Source: Peribacillus folii (GTDB lineage: Bacteria > Bacillota > Bacilli > Bacillales > DSM-1321). From it: a DNA stretch of 64,000 bases. The stretch covers positions 248,001 through 312,000 of the forward strand of contig NZ_JASJOM010000006.1 of assembly GCF_030271255.1 (NCBI RefSeq). Direction: 5' to 3'. A program made the translations under genes and the position numbers. Under the pieces are notes generated by a model that was not told where the DNA came from, searched no databases, and was given only the letters and a program-made list of their open reading frames with translations. Below, piece by piece: positions 54,381 to 63,296 of this stretch (its first letter is position 1; the number at the start of each line of letters is the position of its first letter).

Positions 54381-55205
54381 TTAAGCCAACTCCTTTAAAG
54401 CGGTTTCTAATTGCTCATCATTCGGAGCCATACCATGCCAATCATGTGTATCTTCCATAAATGAAACTCCCTTGCCTTTAACCGTATGAGCTAAGATTGC
54501 AGTAGGTCTGCCTTTCGTGCGTTTAGCTTCTTTATACGCTTCATTAACTGCATTAATATCATGGCCATCAATTTCAACGACGTGCCAGCCAAAAGCTCTA
54601 AATTTATCACCAAGATTTTTTACACCTTTTACGTTCTCAACGAAATCATCAAGTTGAATTTTGTTCCAGTCGATAATGGCACAAACATTATCAAGATTGT
54701 ATTGTGCTGATGTCATTGCGGCTTCCCATACCTGACCTTCTTGTAGCTCTCCATCACCAATCATGCAATATGATCTTCTGTTGCTACCATCAAGTTTTGC
54801 AATTAACCCAACACCATTAGCCACTGATAATCCTTGACCAAGCGATCCCGACGATATGTCTACACCTGGGATATGTTCCCCGCATGGGTGTCCATGCAAC
54901 CTGCCGTCAACATCCCTGAACGTCATTAACTCGTCAACTGGGAAGAAACCTTTTTCTGCCAATACTGAGTAAAATACAGGTGTACAATGACCCTTAGATA
55001 GGAAGAAGCAATCTCGGTCTTGCCAATCCGGGTTGTTAGAATCAACATTCATGTGTTCAAAAAATAGCACGGACAATAGTTCGGTAGCTGATAAAGAACC
55101 ACCGGGATGACCACTTCCTGCATGGTTCGTCATCTTTACAATGTGCCGGCGAATCGTTTTCGTTAGATTATTATAAAATTCGCTTTTCTCTTTAGAAAAA
55201 TCCAC
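54381..55205 (-). CDS. Transketolase, N-terminal (ThDP-binding) subunit
   Basis: 274 aa with NHAGSGHPGGSLSATELL, SKGHCTPVFYSVLAEKG, and the cofactor motif IGDGELQEGQVWEA...DWNK. It lacks the Pyr and C-terminal domains, which the next gene supplies. The start is GTG 55205, with AGGAGG 7 bases upstream; codons back to 55238 would cover the operator. It is the first gene of a five-gene operon. The regulatory element at 55231-55249 begins only 26 bases before it. Confidence 0.9.
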   Translation of the reverse strand: MDFSKEKSEFYNNLTKTIRRHIVKMTNHAGSGHPGGSLSATELLSVLFFEHMNVDSNNPDWQDRDCFFLSKGHCTPVFYSVLAEKGFFPVDELMTFRDVDGRLHGHPCGEHIPGVDISSGSLGQGLSVANGVGLIAKLDGSNRRSYCMIGDGELQEGQVWEAAMTSAQYNLDNVCAIIDWNKIQLDDFVENVKGVKNLGDKFRAFGWHVVEIDGHDINAVNEAYKEAKRTKGRPTAILAHTVKGKGVSFMEDTHDWHGMAPNDEQLETALKELA

Positions 55206-55230
55206 TATTACTCCTCCTTTTAGTATCGTT

Positions 55231-55249
55231 ATAAGCAACGTTGTTTCAT
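55231..55249. promoter_or_regulatory. IclR-regulon element, copy 1 (split transketolase operon)
   Basis: ATAAGCAACGTTGTTTCAT. The core is near-palindromic around ACGT. Three other promoters carry near-identical copies (59726, 61785, 63457). Confidence 0.75.
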
Positions 55250-55274
55250 TTTATAATTAAAAAAATATTTTTTT

Positions 55275-55299
55275 GTTGCTTATCAACTAACCTTGTTTC
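55275..55299. promoter_or_regulatory. Degenerate IclR-regulon element, copy 2
   Basis: GTTGCTTAT (55275-55283) is the reverse half-site and AACCTTGTTTC (55289-55299) repeats the AAC-N3-GTTTC core. It is 46 bases upstream of copy 1, a spacing that suits cooperative binding. A very similar composite occurs at 63746. Confidence 0.5.
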
Positions 55300-55458
55300 T
55301 TATTTTGATGTTATCACCATTTTTTGAATATTTCAAGTATTTCTGTCAATTTTTTATTAAAACTTTAAGCCCAAATAATCAGACTGCCTGATTGAAGATG
55401 AACTTCAATCAATGAATTTTCCACAAAAGGGGTTCTATCTATGAGTTAAGACAAATTT

Positions 55459-55590
55459 GACTGGGGCGGGTGTTCGAGACTCCTGCAGGAAGTGCGAGTC
55501 ACGGGAGATTCCACAGGCTGAAAAACCGAGGAGGCTCCCGGACCGCCTCTGTAAAGCTAAGTGTCTGGAGAGGAAACCAACGGCCACATT
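55459..55590. repeat. Dispersed Bacillus intergenic repeat (degenerate copy)
   Basis: The stretch GACTCCTGCAGGAAGTGCGAG...GAGGAGGCTCCCGGACCGCC...GTCTGGAG is a decayed form of an intergenic repeat that I know to be scattered through many Bacillaceae genomes. Inverted AGACAAA/TTTGTCT segments flank it. Its function is unknown. It is not a gene. Confidence 0.6.
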
Positions 55591-55602
55591 GTACAACACA
55601 TA

Positions 55603-55640
55603 AAAATAGACAAACTCGATTTTCATCAGGTTTGTCTACA
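55603..55640 (-). terminator. Terminator of the IclR gene
   Basis: On the minus strand TAGACAAACCTGA pairs with TCGAGTTTGTCTA and TTTTTA follows. Confidence 0.7.
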
Positions 55641-55645
55641 ATCTG

Positions 55646-55675
55646 AAGAATTGATCTGACACCAATTCTTTTTTC
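55646..55675 (+). terminator. Second hairpin with T-run
   Basis: AAGAATTG (55646-55653) pairs with CAATTCTT (55663-55670), followed by T's on the plus strand. It may act as part of a two-hairpin terminator. Confidence 0.5.
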
Positions 55676-55682
55676 ACATTAT

Positions 55683-56438
55683 TTAATTGTCTGTGTAACC
55701 AAGCCTTTTGGAAATTTTTTTACCAATATCCATTATAATCGGTTTAATTTCAGTTAATCTCTCTTCAGTCATTCGGATGCTTGGTCCTGAAATACTAACG
55801 GCAGCAGTAATTTTCTTCCGGTTATCAAAAATAGGCGCTGCAATACAGGTGATTCCTTGTTCATTTTCCTCTATTTCTCTGCCAATACCTTCATTCCTTA
55901 TTTTTCCCAATTCTTTAAAAAAAGAATCTTTATCTGTAATCGTTTGTTCAGTATGCTTCGGCAATCCATGCTTGTCTATTATATCCACGATCTCATTTAA
56001 GGGCAGGTGGGCCAAAATTACCTTCCCGACTGCGGTGCAATGCATGGGAGCCCGTCTTCCCACTTGTGAATGTGTTCTAAGGGTTTCACTTCCCTCAAGT
56101 TTTTCAATATAGATTACCTCTCCTTGATCATATACGGTCAAGTGGATCACTTCATTGATATGTGATTCCAGCTCTTCCAAAAAAGGTTTCGCCTGAGTTC
56201 TCAAGTCGATAGATTCAAGCAGCATCGAACTTAATTCTAAATATTTATAGCCTAATCTATATTTTTTAGTTTCAGGATTTTGTTCGATGAATCCATGATC
56301 TACAAGAGTACTTAATAATCTGAATATAGAGCTTTTATTTAGTTCAAGGTTGGAGGCAAGCTCAGTAACCCCAATCCCTTCTTTACGCTTGCTTACCAAT
56401 GAAATAATTGTTAATGCCCTATCCACTGACTTAACCAT
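55683..56438 (-). CDS. IclR-family transcriptional regulator
   Basis: 251 aa. The N-terminal winged helix (GVTELASNLELNKSSIFRLLSTLVDHGFIE) and the C-terminal effector domain (GRRAPMHCTAVGKVILAHL, ITCIAAPIFD) are complete. IclR-type regulators usually bind small organic acids; E. coli AllR (glyoxylate/allantoin) and KdgR (oxo-sugar acid) are relatives. It lies in the middle of the genes that share the 19-bp element, so it is the best candidate to bind it. ATG 56438 has GGAGGG 8 bases upstream; ATG 56444 is too close. Confidence 0.9.
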   Translation of the reverse strand: MVKSVDRALTIISLVSKRKEGIGVTELASNLELNKSSIFRLLSTLVDHGFIEQNPETKKYRLGYKYLELSSMLLESIDLRTQAKPFLEELESHINEVIHLTVYDQGEVIYIEKLEGSETLRTHSQVGRRAPMHCTAVGKVILAHLPLNEIVDIIDKHGLPKHTEQTITDKDSFFKELGKIRNEGIGREIEENEQGITCIAAPIFDNRKKITAAVSISGPSIRMTEERLTEIKPIIMDIGKKISKRLGYTDN

Positions 56439-56536
56439 TTGCATTACCCTCCGATTAAATCCTATATTACTGATTCTATCTCTTTATCTTACCACAATAG
56501 CAATCCCCAGACATAATGCCATTCAAAAATAAAACA

Positions 56537-56596
56537 AAAAGAAGGTATGACCAAAGCATGAGCAACTAAAGTGCCCTTTCAGGTCATCCTTCTTTA
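56537..56596 (-). terminator. Terminator of the second allantoinase gene
   Basis: AAAGAAGG-ATGACC pairs with GGTCAT-CTTCTTT across a loop of about 30 bases. It is T-rich on the minus strand. Confidence 0.6.
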
Positions 56597-56603
56597 AAGG
56601 ATT

Positions 56604-57986
56604 TTATGCTTTTACAAAACTACTTTTTGCCGACATGAACTTCCCGATCGGCTGCCCTACAATCCCCTTTTCAAAATCGAATACCAGCTGTCCCCTTACA
56701 AATGTTTGCGTCACTCGACAGTTAATCTTTCTTCCAACATAAGGGCTTTGTTGATGACGGTAATACAAATCCTCCGCCTGAACGGTGTAGGATTTATTTG
56801 GATCAACGAGAATGATATCAGCATCATAGGAAACTTTAATGCTTCCTTTATTTCTTAAGTTGAATATTTCTGCAGGTTTTGTCGCTATCATCCTTGAAAA
56901 TTCACTTACCGAAACCCCGCGATTCTTAACAGCCTCGTCAAACATTAAATCTACATTATTTTGGCAGCCACTAATCCCTCCCCACACATCAAACATATTA
57001 TTGGTATTGCTCTGCTTCATATCCGGAGGGCATGGGGAATGGTCAGATGTCAGGATATCGATTTTACCCTCCTTAAGAGCTTCCCATAATTTATCTTGTT
57101 CTGTTTTAGAACGAAGCGGCGGAGCGCATTTCGCAACAGGTCCTATATTTTCGAAAGTTTCCGTATCTAACGTGAAGTAGTGAGGACACGATTCTATCGT
57201 AACCTCTTGGCCTTGTTTACGTGCTTTAAGGATTTCTTCAATAGCCTCCCCACTACTAATATGAACGAAATGTAATCTACATCCAGTCTCTTTACCTAAT
57301 AACAAAGCACGTTTTACAGCATCAACCTCAGTAAAAACGGGGCGGGACTCCACATAATCTCTTGCGGTTGTCTTGCCTTGTTTTTTCTTTTCTATTGCCA
57401 GCTTATCAGTAAGCTCTGCATTCTCGGCATGTATAGACAAAATATGCCCCAATTCCGATAATTTTTTCATTCCTTGATATAAAGTAAAATCATCAACATT
57501 CTTAAAATCTCCAATTTCAGCACTTCCGCATGTTGCCATAAAACATTTGAAGGCGACAACACCTTCGTTAGAAAGGTCCTCTAAGTCTCCGAGATTATCA
57601 GGAACTAACCCACCATACAAAGCATAATCAACATACGACTTATTTTCAGCAGCTTTTAATTTTAAATGGAGCGAGCTCTTTGTAGTCGTTGCCGGCAAAG
57701 CGTTTAATGGCATATCCACAAAAGAGGTTGTCCCCCCTGCAGCTAATGCTTGAGTTCCAGTTACAAACCCTTCCCACTCCGTTCTTCCTGGCTCGCAAAT
57801 ATGGACATGGGCATCTATCATTCCAGGCATGACATATTGATGAGAAGCATCTATAATTTCAGCGGATTCTCCTGCAATTTCTTTTGAAATTTCTGCAATT
57901 TTACCATTGAGTATACCGATATCCAGTTGTTCAACTGTATGTTCCATTACTACATTTCCGTTCTTGATCACTATATCAAACTTCAT
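56604..57986 (-). CDS. Allantoinase/dihydropyrimidinase-type amidohydrolase, second copy
   Basis: 460 aa. Metal motifs are GMIDAHVHICEPGRTEWEG, GVVAFKCFMAT (carboxylated Lys), HAENAE, VHISSGE and LTSDHSPCP. It resembles the allantoinase at 42433 along its whole length but clearly diverged. It is the second gene of a unit with an NCS1 permease under the IclR-type element. It may be a true second allantoinase or act on another cyclic amide. ATG 57986 has AAGGGG 9 bases upstream; 13 upstream codons are rejected. Confidence 0.87.
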   Translation of the reverse strand: MKFDIVIKNGNVVMEHTVEQLDIGILNGKIAEISKEIAGESAEIIDASHQYVMPGMIDAHVHICEPGRTEWEGFVTGTQALAAGGTTSFVDMPLNALPATTTKSSLHLKLKAAENKSYVDYALYGGLVPDNLGDLEDLSNEGVVAFKCFMATCGSAEIGDFKNVDDFTLYQGMKKLSELGHILSIHAENAELTDKLAIEKKKQGKTTARDYVESRPVFTEVDAVKRALLLGKETGCRLHFVHISSGEAIEEILKARKQGQEVTIESCPHYFTLDTETFENIGPVAKCAPPLRSKTEQDKLWEALKEGKIDILTSDHSPCPPDMKQSNTNNMFDVWGGISGCQNNVDLMFDEAVKNRGVSVSEFSRMIATKPAEIFNLRNKGSIKVSYDADIILVDPNKSYTVQAEDLYYRHQQSPYVGRKINCRVTQTFVRGQLVFDFEKGIVGQPIGKFMSAKSSFVKA

Positions 57987-58107
57987 TCTCCCAGCCCCTT
58001 TTTTCGGAATTTTTCGCCTATTCACCTTACCCAGCCACCCTGTTATCCACTGATTGTATCAATCCAAGATAAATAGACAGAGAGAGTACCCCTCTAGAAA
58101 TATAGGC

Positions 58108-59505
58108 TTACTTTTCAAAAATCGTGCCTTTTTTGAATGTAGAATCTTTAAATGCAAATTTCATCAATAGGAAATAGGCTATACCTGCCACAAAAACACC
58201 GATGATCCATGCCAGTTCCACTTTCATGAAGGCTGCTCCGGCGCCGATAATCAATGCAAGCACCGCTGCTGGGTTATACCCGGCAAATGGACCATCTTCC
58301 TTATACAAATCTGCAACATTCACTTTTTGCTTTCTTAATATATAATATTCGACCAATAATATCGAAACAATAGGACCTAAAAATGCGGAATATATAAGAA
58401 TGAAAATACCAAGACCCTTTGCCGAAGAATCCTGTACTAGAACCCAAGGGAATGAGCAAAAAGCAAGTAATCCGGTAATGGTAACTGCAGGTTTAAATTT
58501 CATTTTTGTAAGCAGGGTAATAACATAGGTTGGCGGAATGATATTGGCAACCATATTTACGGCAACGGCACCCAAAACGATAAATGCGGATACAAAAAGT
58601 GTAATATATGAGTTATCAACCACAATCGCAAACGCTTTAACAGGATTGTTGATCCCGGTTGCGGAAGCAAGCATTCCACCGATTGTCAGTGTCAAACCGT
58701 AAGCTATTAATATAGGAAGAAAGTACAAAAATCCGCGTTTTGCATCGCTAATACCAGATTTCAGCTCTCTTGAATAGTCCGCTGCACTTAAAAAGATCGC
58801 CGCATAATTCCCCATGAACATCATGATCAATGCAAAGAAAGGCAAGCCCCATGACCCTTCTGCATGAACCCATTTCTCTGCAATAACGTCGCTATAGGAA
58901 GTTAGAAGAACACCAAATACATAAAGAAGCGCTAGTACAATAACAATGGAAGCGAGCGTTTCAACCCATTTAATGGCATGGAATCCATACAGCGAGAGCC
59001 CAATTTGCACCAGCTGCAGCACTACAAAGCAAATGGCAACATGATCAAAGGCGCCGCCCGTTATTATCTTCACAATTTCATTTAAGGCAGTACCGCCAAT
59101 CCAACTTTGAAAACCGTACCAAACGATGGCGGGAATACCGCGCATTAGTGATGATATTACGGAACCTTTCAGCCCAAAGGACATTCTAAGCTGAACAACA
59201 TATGGTATTCCCGTTCGGTACCCTAGCCTGTCATTTAAAGCAAAAACAGTTGAAATGATGCCAATTGCCATGATAGCAGCAGCAAATGTCTGAAAGATGT
59301 TTAACGTAGCTATTCCCGCTACGATTATACTGGCACCAAGCGTCATATTACCTAGGTTAACACCGTCCCCCACCCACATGAAAATATAGTCTAAGGGCCT
59401 TACCGTCCTACTTTCCTCTGTTTTCGGATTAAGTGATTCATCCACACCCGTATCATGTTGAATTTGCGTTTCTTGTGAAACGTAACTATTTACATTTGTA
59501 GACAT
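58108..59505 (-). CDS. NCS1-family permease (cytosine/allantoin type)
   Basis: 465 aa with about 12 helices. Signatures are GDGVNLGNMTLGASI, RMSFGLKGSVISSLMRGIPA and AADYSRELKSG. It differs from the PucI-like permease at 43933 and looks closer to CodB-type carriers. Substrate is a nucleobase or hydantoin. The start is ATG 59505; 44 upstream codons read through the leader and are rejected. An IclR-regulon element and a cre-like palindrome lie 220-340 bases upstream. Confidence 0.88.
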   Translation of the reverse strand: MSTNVNSYVSQETQIQHDTGVDESLNPKTEESRTVRPLDYIFMWVGDGVNLGNMTLGASIIVAGIATLNIFQTFAAAIMAIGIISTVFALNDRLGYRTGIPYVVQLRMSFGLKGSVISSLMRGIPAIVWYGFQSWIGGTALNEIVKIITGGAFDHVAICFVVLQLVQIGLSLYGFHAIKWVETLASIVIVLALLYVFGVLLTSYSDVIAEKWVHAEGSWGLPFFALIMMFMGNYAAIFLSAADYSRELKSGISDAKRGFLYFLPILIAYGLTLTIGGMLASATGINNPVKAFAIVVDNSYITLFVSAFIVLGAVAVNMVANIIPPTYVITLLTKMKFKPAVTITGLLAFCSFPWVLVQDSSAKGLGIFILIYSAFLGPIVSILLVEYYILRKQKVNVADLYKEDGPFAGYNPAAVLALIIGAGAAFMKVELAWIIGVFVAGIAYFLLMKFAFKDSTFKKGTIFEK

Positions 59506-59725
59506 GATACATCCAACCCCTTTTTTATGGTTATCCGGATTACTGACTAGGCAATGGTTAACAAGTTGATCTATAATGTTTGCCAAGAGTATGATTTGAT
59601 ACAATCTTCTTTTAAAATGTTCTTTTCTGTTTCTCATTCCCAGGAATTAAAGTGCGAATTTGTTTAAAGTACTATTTCCCCTCGAACCTACACTATCTCA
59701 TTGGTTTCGCCTTAATAATCGCTCA

Positions 59726-59744
59726 ATAAGCAACGGCGTTTCTT
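59726..59744. promoter_or_regulatory. IclR-regulon element, copy 3 (NCS1 permease unit)
   Basis: ATAAGCAACGGCGTTTCTT, preceded by CTCA as at 61781 and 63453. A partial second copy (AACGGCATTTA, 59770-59780) follows. Confidence 0.72.
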
Positions 59745-59828
59745 TACATTCACAAAAAAACAACATGACAACGGCATTTAATTAAAATTGCGTTTGAATC
59801 ACTGGGTCACCTCCTTAAAAGCCTCAAG

Positions 59829-59843
59829 AGTAAGCGCTTACAC
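59829..59843. promoter_or_regulatory. cre-like palindrome
   Basis: AGTAAGCGCTTACAC contains the 12-bp perfect palindrome GTAAGCGCTTAC. The minus strand fits the cre consensus at 14 of 15 positions. The remaining intergenic stretch to 59990 has no gene. Confidence 0.55.
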
Positions 59844-59992
59844 CGAATCACATTTCAATCTACAATTAAGAAAAAAGTTTATTCCGAAACCGCTACTTCT
59901 CAACATAATCAAATTTAACTTTCAAGGTAATAAGAACTTTTTTGTTTCGATGCTTCCAACTCACACCCCATCATTAAAACCAGTAGTAGAAG

Positions 59993-60016
59993 AGGCTGAC
60001 CTTTTGTGGGCAGCCT
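59993..60016 (-). terminator. Hairpin downstream of tpx
   Basis: AGGCTGACC pairs with GGGCAGCCT with one mismatch. On the plus strand TTCCTATTTT follows. It probably terminates tpx from the other side. Confidence 0.5.
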
Positions 60017-60134
60017 TCCTATTTTGAGAGATTAGGATAAAATAATCTGAGAAAAAAAGCTAATTCAATTAACTTGTTACTTCTTTGCATTCACGAAAAA
60101 GGTTATACGTCCTTTGAATATAGCGCATAATCTA

Positions 60135-60665
60135 TCATTTTTTAACTTTTTTTAATGACTTAATTGCTTCTATAGCGGCTTCGTAGTTCGGATGTTCCGT
60201 AATTTCCGGTACGTATTCAGCATACTGTACGACATCATTTTCATCTACGACGAATACTGCACGGCATTCTAAACGATGTTCCTTTATATATGTGCCATAT
60301 GCTGTTCCAAATGACATCTTAAAATGATCTGAAAGGGTTTGGGCGTGTTCCATTCCTGCGTCTCCACACCATCTTTTTTGTGCAAACGGAAGATCTACAC
60401 TAATTGTTAACACTTCTACATCATTTCCTAAACTGCTCGCTATTTGGTTAAATTCCCGTGTTTGTGCGTCACATACTCCTGTATCAAGAGAGGGAATACT
60501 GGATATGAGGCGGACTTTCCCTTTTGAATCTTCAAGTGTAACCTTTGTTAGATCGTTTGCTAATACTTCGAAATTTGGCGCATTATCACCAACGCGAATC
60601 TCCCTCCCAATCAACGTAACTGGATTATCGGCAAATGTTACTATACTAGATCTTTCTAAAGACAT
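60135..60665 (-). CDS. tpx: Thiol peroxidase Tpx
   Basis: 176 aa atypical 2-Cys peroxiredoxin. The peroxidatic Cys is in PSLDTGVCDAQTREF and the resolving Cys in KRWCGDAG. It reduces peroxides using thioredoxin. AGGAGG precedes the ATG. In B. subtilis tpx stands elsewhere, so its place amid sugar-acid genes may be incidental. Confidence 0.95.
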   Translation of the reverse strand: MSLERSSIVTFADNPVTLIGREIRVGDNAPNFEVLANDLTKVTLEDSKGKVRLISSIPSLDTGVCDAQTREFNQIASSLGNDVEVLTISVDLPFAQKRWCGDAGMEHAQTLSDHFKMSFGTAYGTYIKEHRLECRAVFVVDENDVVQYAEYVPEITEHPNYEAAIEAIKSLKKVKK

Positions 60666-60811
60666 ATAATTTTTCCTCCTATTATCTTGGCGATTTTTAC
60701 AAAAAAAGGTATTTCAAGGTAATGAGTATAGCCAACTACTATGTGGTCAAAGGGTTTCTCTTATGTGAGTTAAAAAAGGAGCATAGTTCAAAGTTAGTAT
60801 GATATTCCTTC

Positions 60812-61729
60812 TTAAACATAGTAAGAAGCGCTATTGCTACTTATTAAGAAGGTTTCAATTTTTTCTTTTACCACGTTGTTAACTGCGTTTTGGACTAAAG
60901 TTATTGTTTCAGTTGGTAGGTCCGACCACTCTTTTTCCGTCACATAATGTTCTCGATTAAGAGTTTTTATCATGGTATGTTCTAAATCCGTTGCAATATT
61001 CACTTTACTAATTCCGCCATCAGGGATTTGAATTGCATTTCTGATCATTTCAGAAGGAGTGCCCGAACCGCCATGCAATACTAAAGGTACAGAAGTCCAT
61101 GCACGAATTTCTATTAATCGTTCGATATCGATTCTAGGATTTTTAACAAGATAAACGCCATGTGAAGTTCCGACAGAAACCGCCAATGCATCAATGCCTG
61201 TTTCTTCAACAAACTGCTTTGCTTCTTTAGGCTCCGTGAATAGCTCTTCATCAACATCAGTTTCAATAAAGTCGGTGGTCCCTATCTTGCCTAGTTCAGC
61301 TTCAACCGTTACGCCTCTTGAATGTGCATACTCGACAACCTTTTTGGTTATCTCCATATTTTTCTTAAATGGTTGCTCTGACGCATCGATCATTACGGAG
61401 GTAAAACCAACTTCGATGGCTTCAGCAATTACATTGAAATCCTTCGTATGATCTAAATGTAACACGGCAGGGATCGTAATATTCTCCTCTTGGATCACAT
61501 GATAAAACTCTCGGCTAAACTCCGCTAAGTTAATTCCGTAACGTTCCTGCTCTCTCTCTGAAGTTTGAACAATAACGGCAGACTTCTTTTCTTGGGCCGC
61601 CCTAAGTATAGGAGTTATCATCTTTGTAGCTCTAGGAGTAAACGCCCCGACAGCAAATTGATTTTGCGTAGCTACTGCAAGTACCTTTGATAATGAACTA
61701 ACATTGCTTGGTTTAAAGTCTACTTTCAT
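60812..61729 (-). CDS. Class II fructose-bisphosphate aldolase-family protein
   Basis: 305 aa zinc aldolase of the FbaA/GatY/KbaY family. It shows the catalytic Asp with zinc His in HLDHTKD, AELGKIG, SVGTSHGVY (His), VLHGGSGTP (His) and the phosphate-binding KVNIATD. It should split a ketose phosphate into DHAP (or a related fragment) and an aldehyde. Regulation by the shared element suggests a substrate from the same pathway as the split transketolase rather than glycolytic FBP. GGAG lies 9 bases before ATG 61729. Confidence 0.87.
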   Translation of the reverse strand: MKVDFKPSNVSSLSKVLAVATQNQFAVGAFTPRATKMITPILRAAQEKKSAVIVQTSEREQERYGINLAEFSREFYHVIQEENITIPAVLHLDHTKDFNVIAEAIEVGFTSVMIDASEQPFKKNMEITKKVVEYAHSRGVTVEAELGKIGTTDFIETDVDEELFTEPKEAKQFVEETGIDALAVSVGTSHGVYLVKNPRIDIERLIEIRAWTSVPLVLHGGSGTPSEMIRNAIQIPDGGISKVNIATDLEHTMIKTLNREHYVTEKEWSDLPTETITLVQNAVNNVVKEKIETFLISSNSASYYV

Positions 61730-61784
61730 TCATTCAAACTCCCTTATATATGATTTCGTTCGTTCACACCCTTTTAGTTACTCA

Positions 61785-61803
61785 ATAAGCAACAGCGTTT
61801 CTT
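61785..61803. promoter_or_regulatory. IclR-regulon element, copy 4 (aldolase gene)
   Basis: ATAAGCAACAGCGTTTCTT, 56 bases before the aldolase start codon. Preceded by CTCA. The rest of the gap to the MFS gene is empty. Confidence 0.72.
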
Positions 61804-61922
61804 TTATTTTAATTACTTTTCTGAAAATTACAATACTTTTTTCTCTTTCTTACCCAATTTTTAATAAAAGACTTCATTTCTAGCATAAGGAAAAGAAAAT
61901 AAATTTCAGCTAGCGTTGCAAG

Positions 61923-63227
61923 CTAAGCTTCCACGATTGTTTCTGAAATCAATGAATTTTCTTTTTTGGTATTATTGCCGATCGTCAGGGCAATAATTGC
62001 TGCTACTATTATTGCTGCAACCATTACTATGAAAGATGAATTGTAAGAACCACCGCTTCTTTCGATCAGATATCCCATTAAAAAAGGGGCGATGAATCCT
62101 GCAATTGATCCGAAACAGTTAACAGTGGATGAGCCTGCAGCCATTATTTTAGCGGGAAGTGTATCAACAACCAAACCCCAGAATGCTCCTTGGGCCAAGA
62201 ACATGAAGAATGCCGCAACACATTGATACATAATGACCATGGCAGTGGAAGAAGCTTGAAGCATCAATAATAATGCTAGACCACCAATTACAGCATTAGG
62301 AATAAACACCCATTTTCTTTTCCCCTTGACTTTATCTGACAAATAACCACCAAAAATGATCGAGACTGTACCAACTAGAAACGGTAAGGCACTGAAGATA
62401 CCAGTATCCATTAAAGAAAGTCCTCTTACATTTATCAGATAAGATGGAAGCCAGGAAGTAAAGCCCCAGAAAGTAATATCAAAGAAGAACCAAATAAGCG
62501 CCATTTGCCATAAAATAGGTTTCTTTAAAAGTTCCTTAAAGGAAACTCCTGATTTCTTTTCTTCGTTCGATTTGTCTATCTCACTGTCTTCTTCTAATTC
62601 TGCAAGCTCTTCTTTCGTCATTTTAGGATGATCTTTCGGATTATCTTTGAATGTAAACCAGATATAAAGACCGATGATAATCCCTGGGATACCCATCACG
62701 ATAAACACTGTACGCCATCCAAATGCCGCAATGATTGCTGCCGCAGCAATAACAGCAAGAGCCGGCCCTAACGTATTAACTGTTGATTGAATTCCTGTGG
62801 CCGTCCCTCGTTGCTTACTAGGAAAGTAATTTGCTATTCCTTTGTAAGCCGCACCTGGTAAACATGCCTCTCCTAAACCGAAAACGAATCGGATAATTAA
62901 CAGAAGTGGATAAGAAAACATTAAGCCAGTCAATGATGTGAAAATTGACCACCATACTATCGCAATGCTCATCACTCGACGAAAGCCAAATTTATCTGAT
63001 AACATCCCGCCTGGTATTTGAAACAGTGCATAACCTGCAAAGAAAATACTTAACAGTAATCCTTGAGCTGTCGCCGTTAAATCCAGATCTTCACCTATAA
63101 ATGGCAATGCAATTGTGATAACCATTCGATCAAGGAAAGAAAACAGCCAACATAGCCATAATACAAATAAGACAGTATAACGAACTTTCCATTTAGATTT
63201 CTTATTCATCTGCAGTTGTTTGTTCAT
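61923..63227 (-). CDS. MFS sugar-acid/anion:cation symporter (ACS family)
   Basis: 434 aa, 12 helices. It has the ACS pattern FLDRMVITIALPFIGEDL in helix 1, MLSDKFGFRR after helix 2, and RFVFGLGEACLPGAAYKGIANYFP in helix 4. Relatives carry glucarate, galactonate, tartrate or phthalate. Under the shared element it is the probable importer of the pathway's substrate. AGGAGG lies 10 bases before ATG 63227. Confidence 0.88.
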   Translation of the reverse strand: MNKQLQMNKKSKWKVRYTVLFVLWLCWLFSFLDRMVITIALPFIGEDLDLTATAQGLLLSIFFAGYALFQIPGGMLSDKFGFRRVMSIAIVWWSIFTSLTGLMFSYPLLLIIRFVFGLGEACLPGAAYKGIANYFPSKQRGTATGIQSTVNTLGPALAVIAAAAIIAAFGWRTVFIVMGIPGIIIGLYIWFTFKDNPKDHPKMTKEELAELEEDSEIDKSNEEKKSGVSFKELLKKPILWQMALIWFFFDITFWGFTSWLPSYLINVRGLSLMDTGIFSALPFLVGTVSIIFGGYLSDKVKGKRKWVFIPNAVIGGLALLLMLQASSTAMVIMYQCVAAFFMFLAQGAFWGLVVDTLPAKIMAAGSSTVNCFGSIAGFIAPFLMGYLIERSGGSYNSSFIVMVAAIIVAAIIALTIGNNTKKENSLISETIVEA

Positions 63228-63296
63228 TGATCACAAACCTCCTGATTGATTCATATTTAGGCCAAATGCATTGGACATTATCACTGATCACTTTCA

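Noticed and set aside
55435-55626. Minus-strand frame of 63 codons
   Set aside because: It lies within the dispersed int​ergenic repeat and is not expected to be a protein.
59788-60027. Plus-strand frame of 79 codons
   Set aside because: It overlaps the cre-like site and the terminator hairpin, has no ribosome site and looks random in composition.
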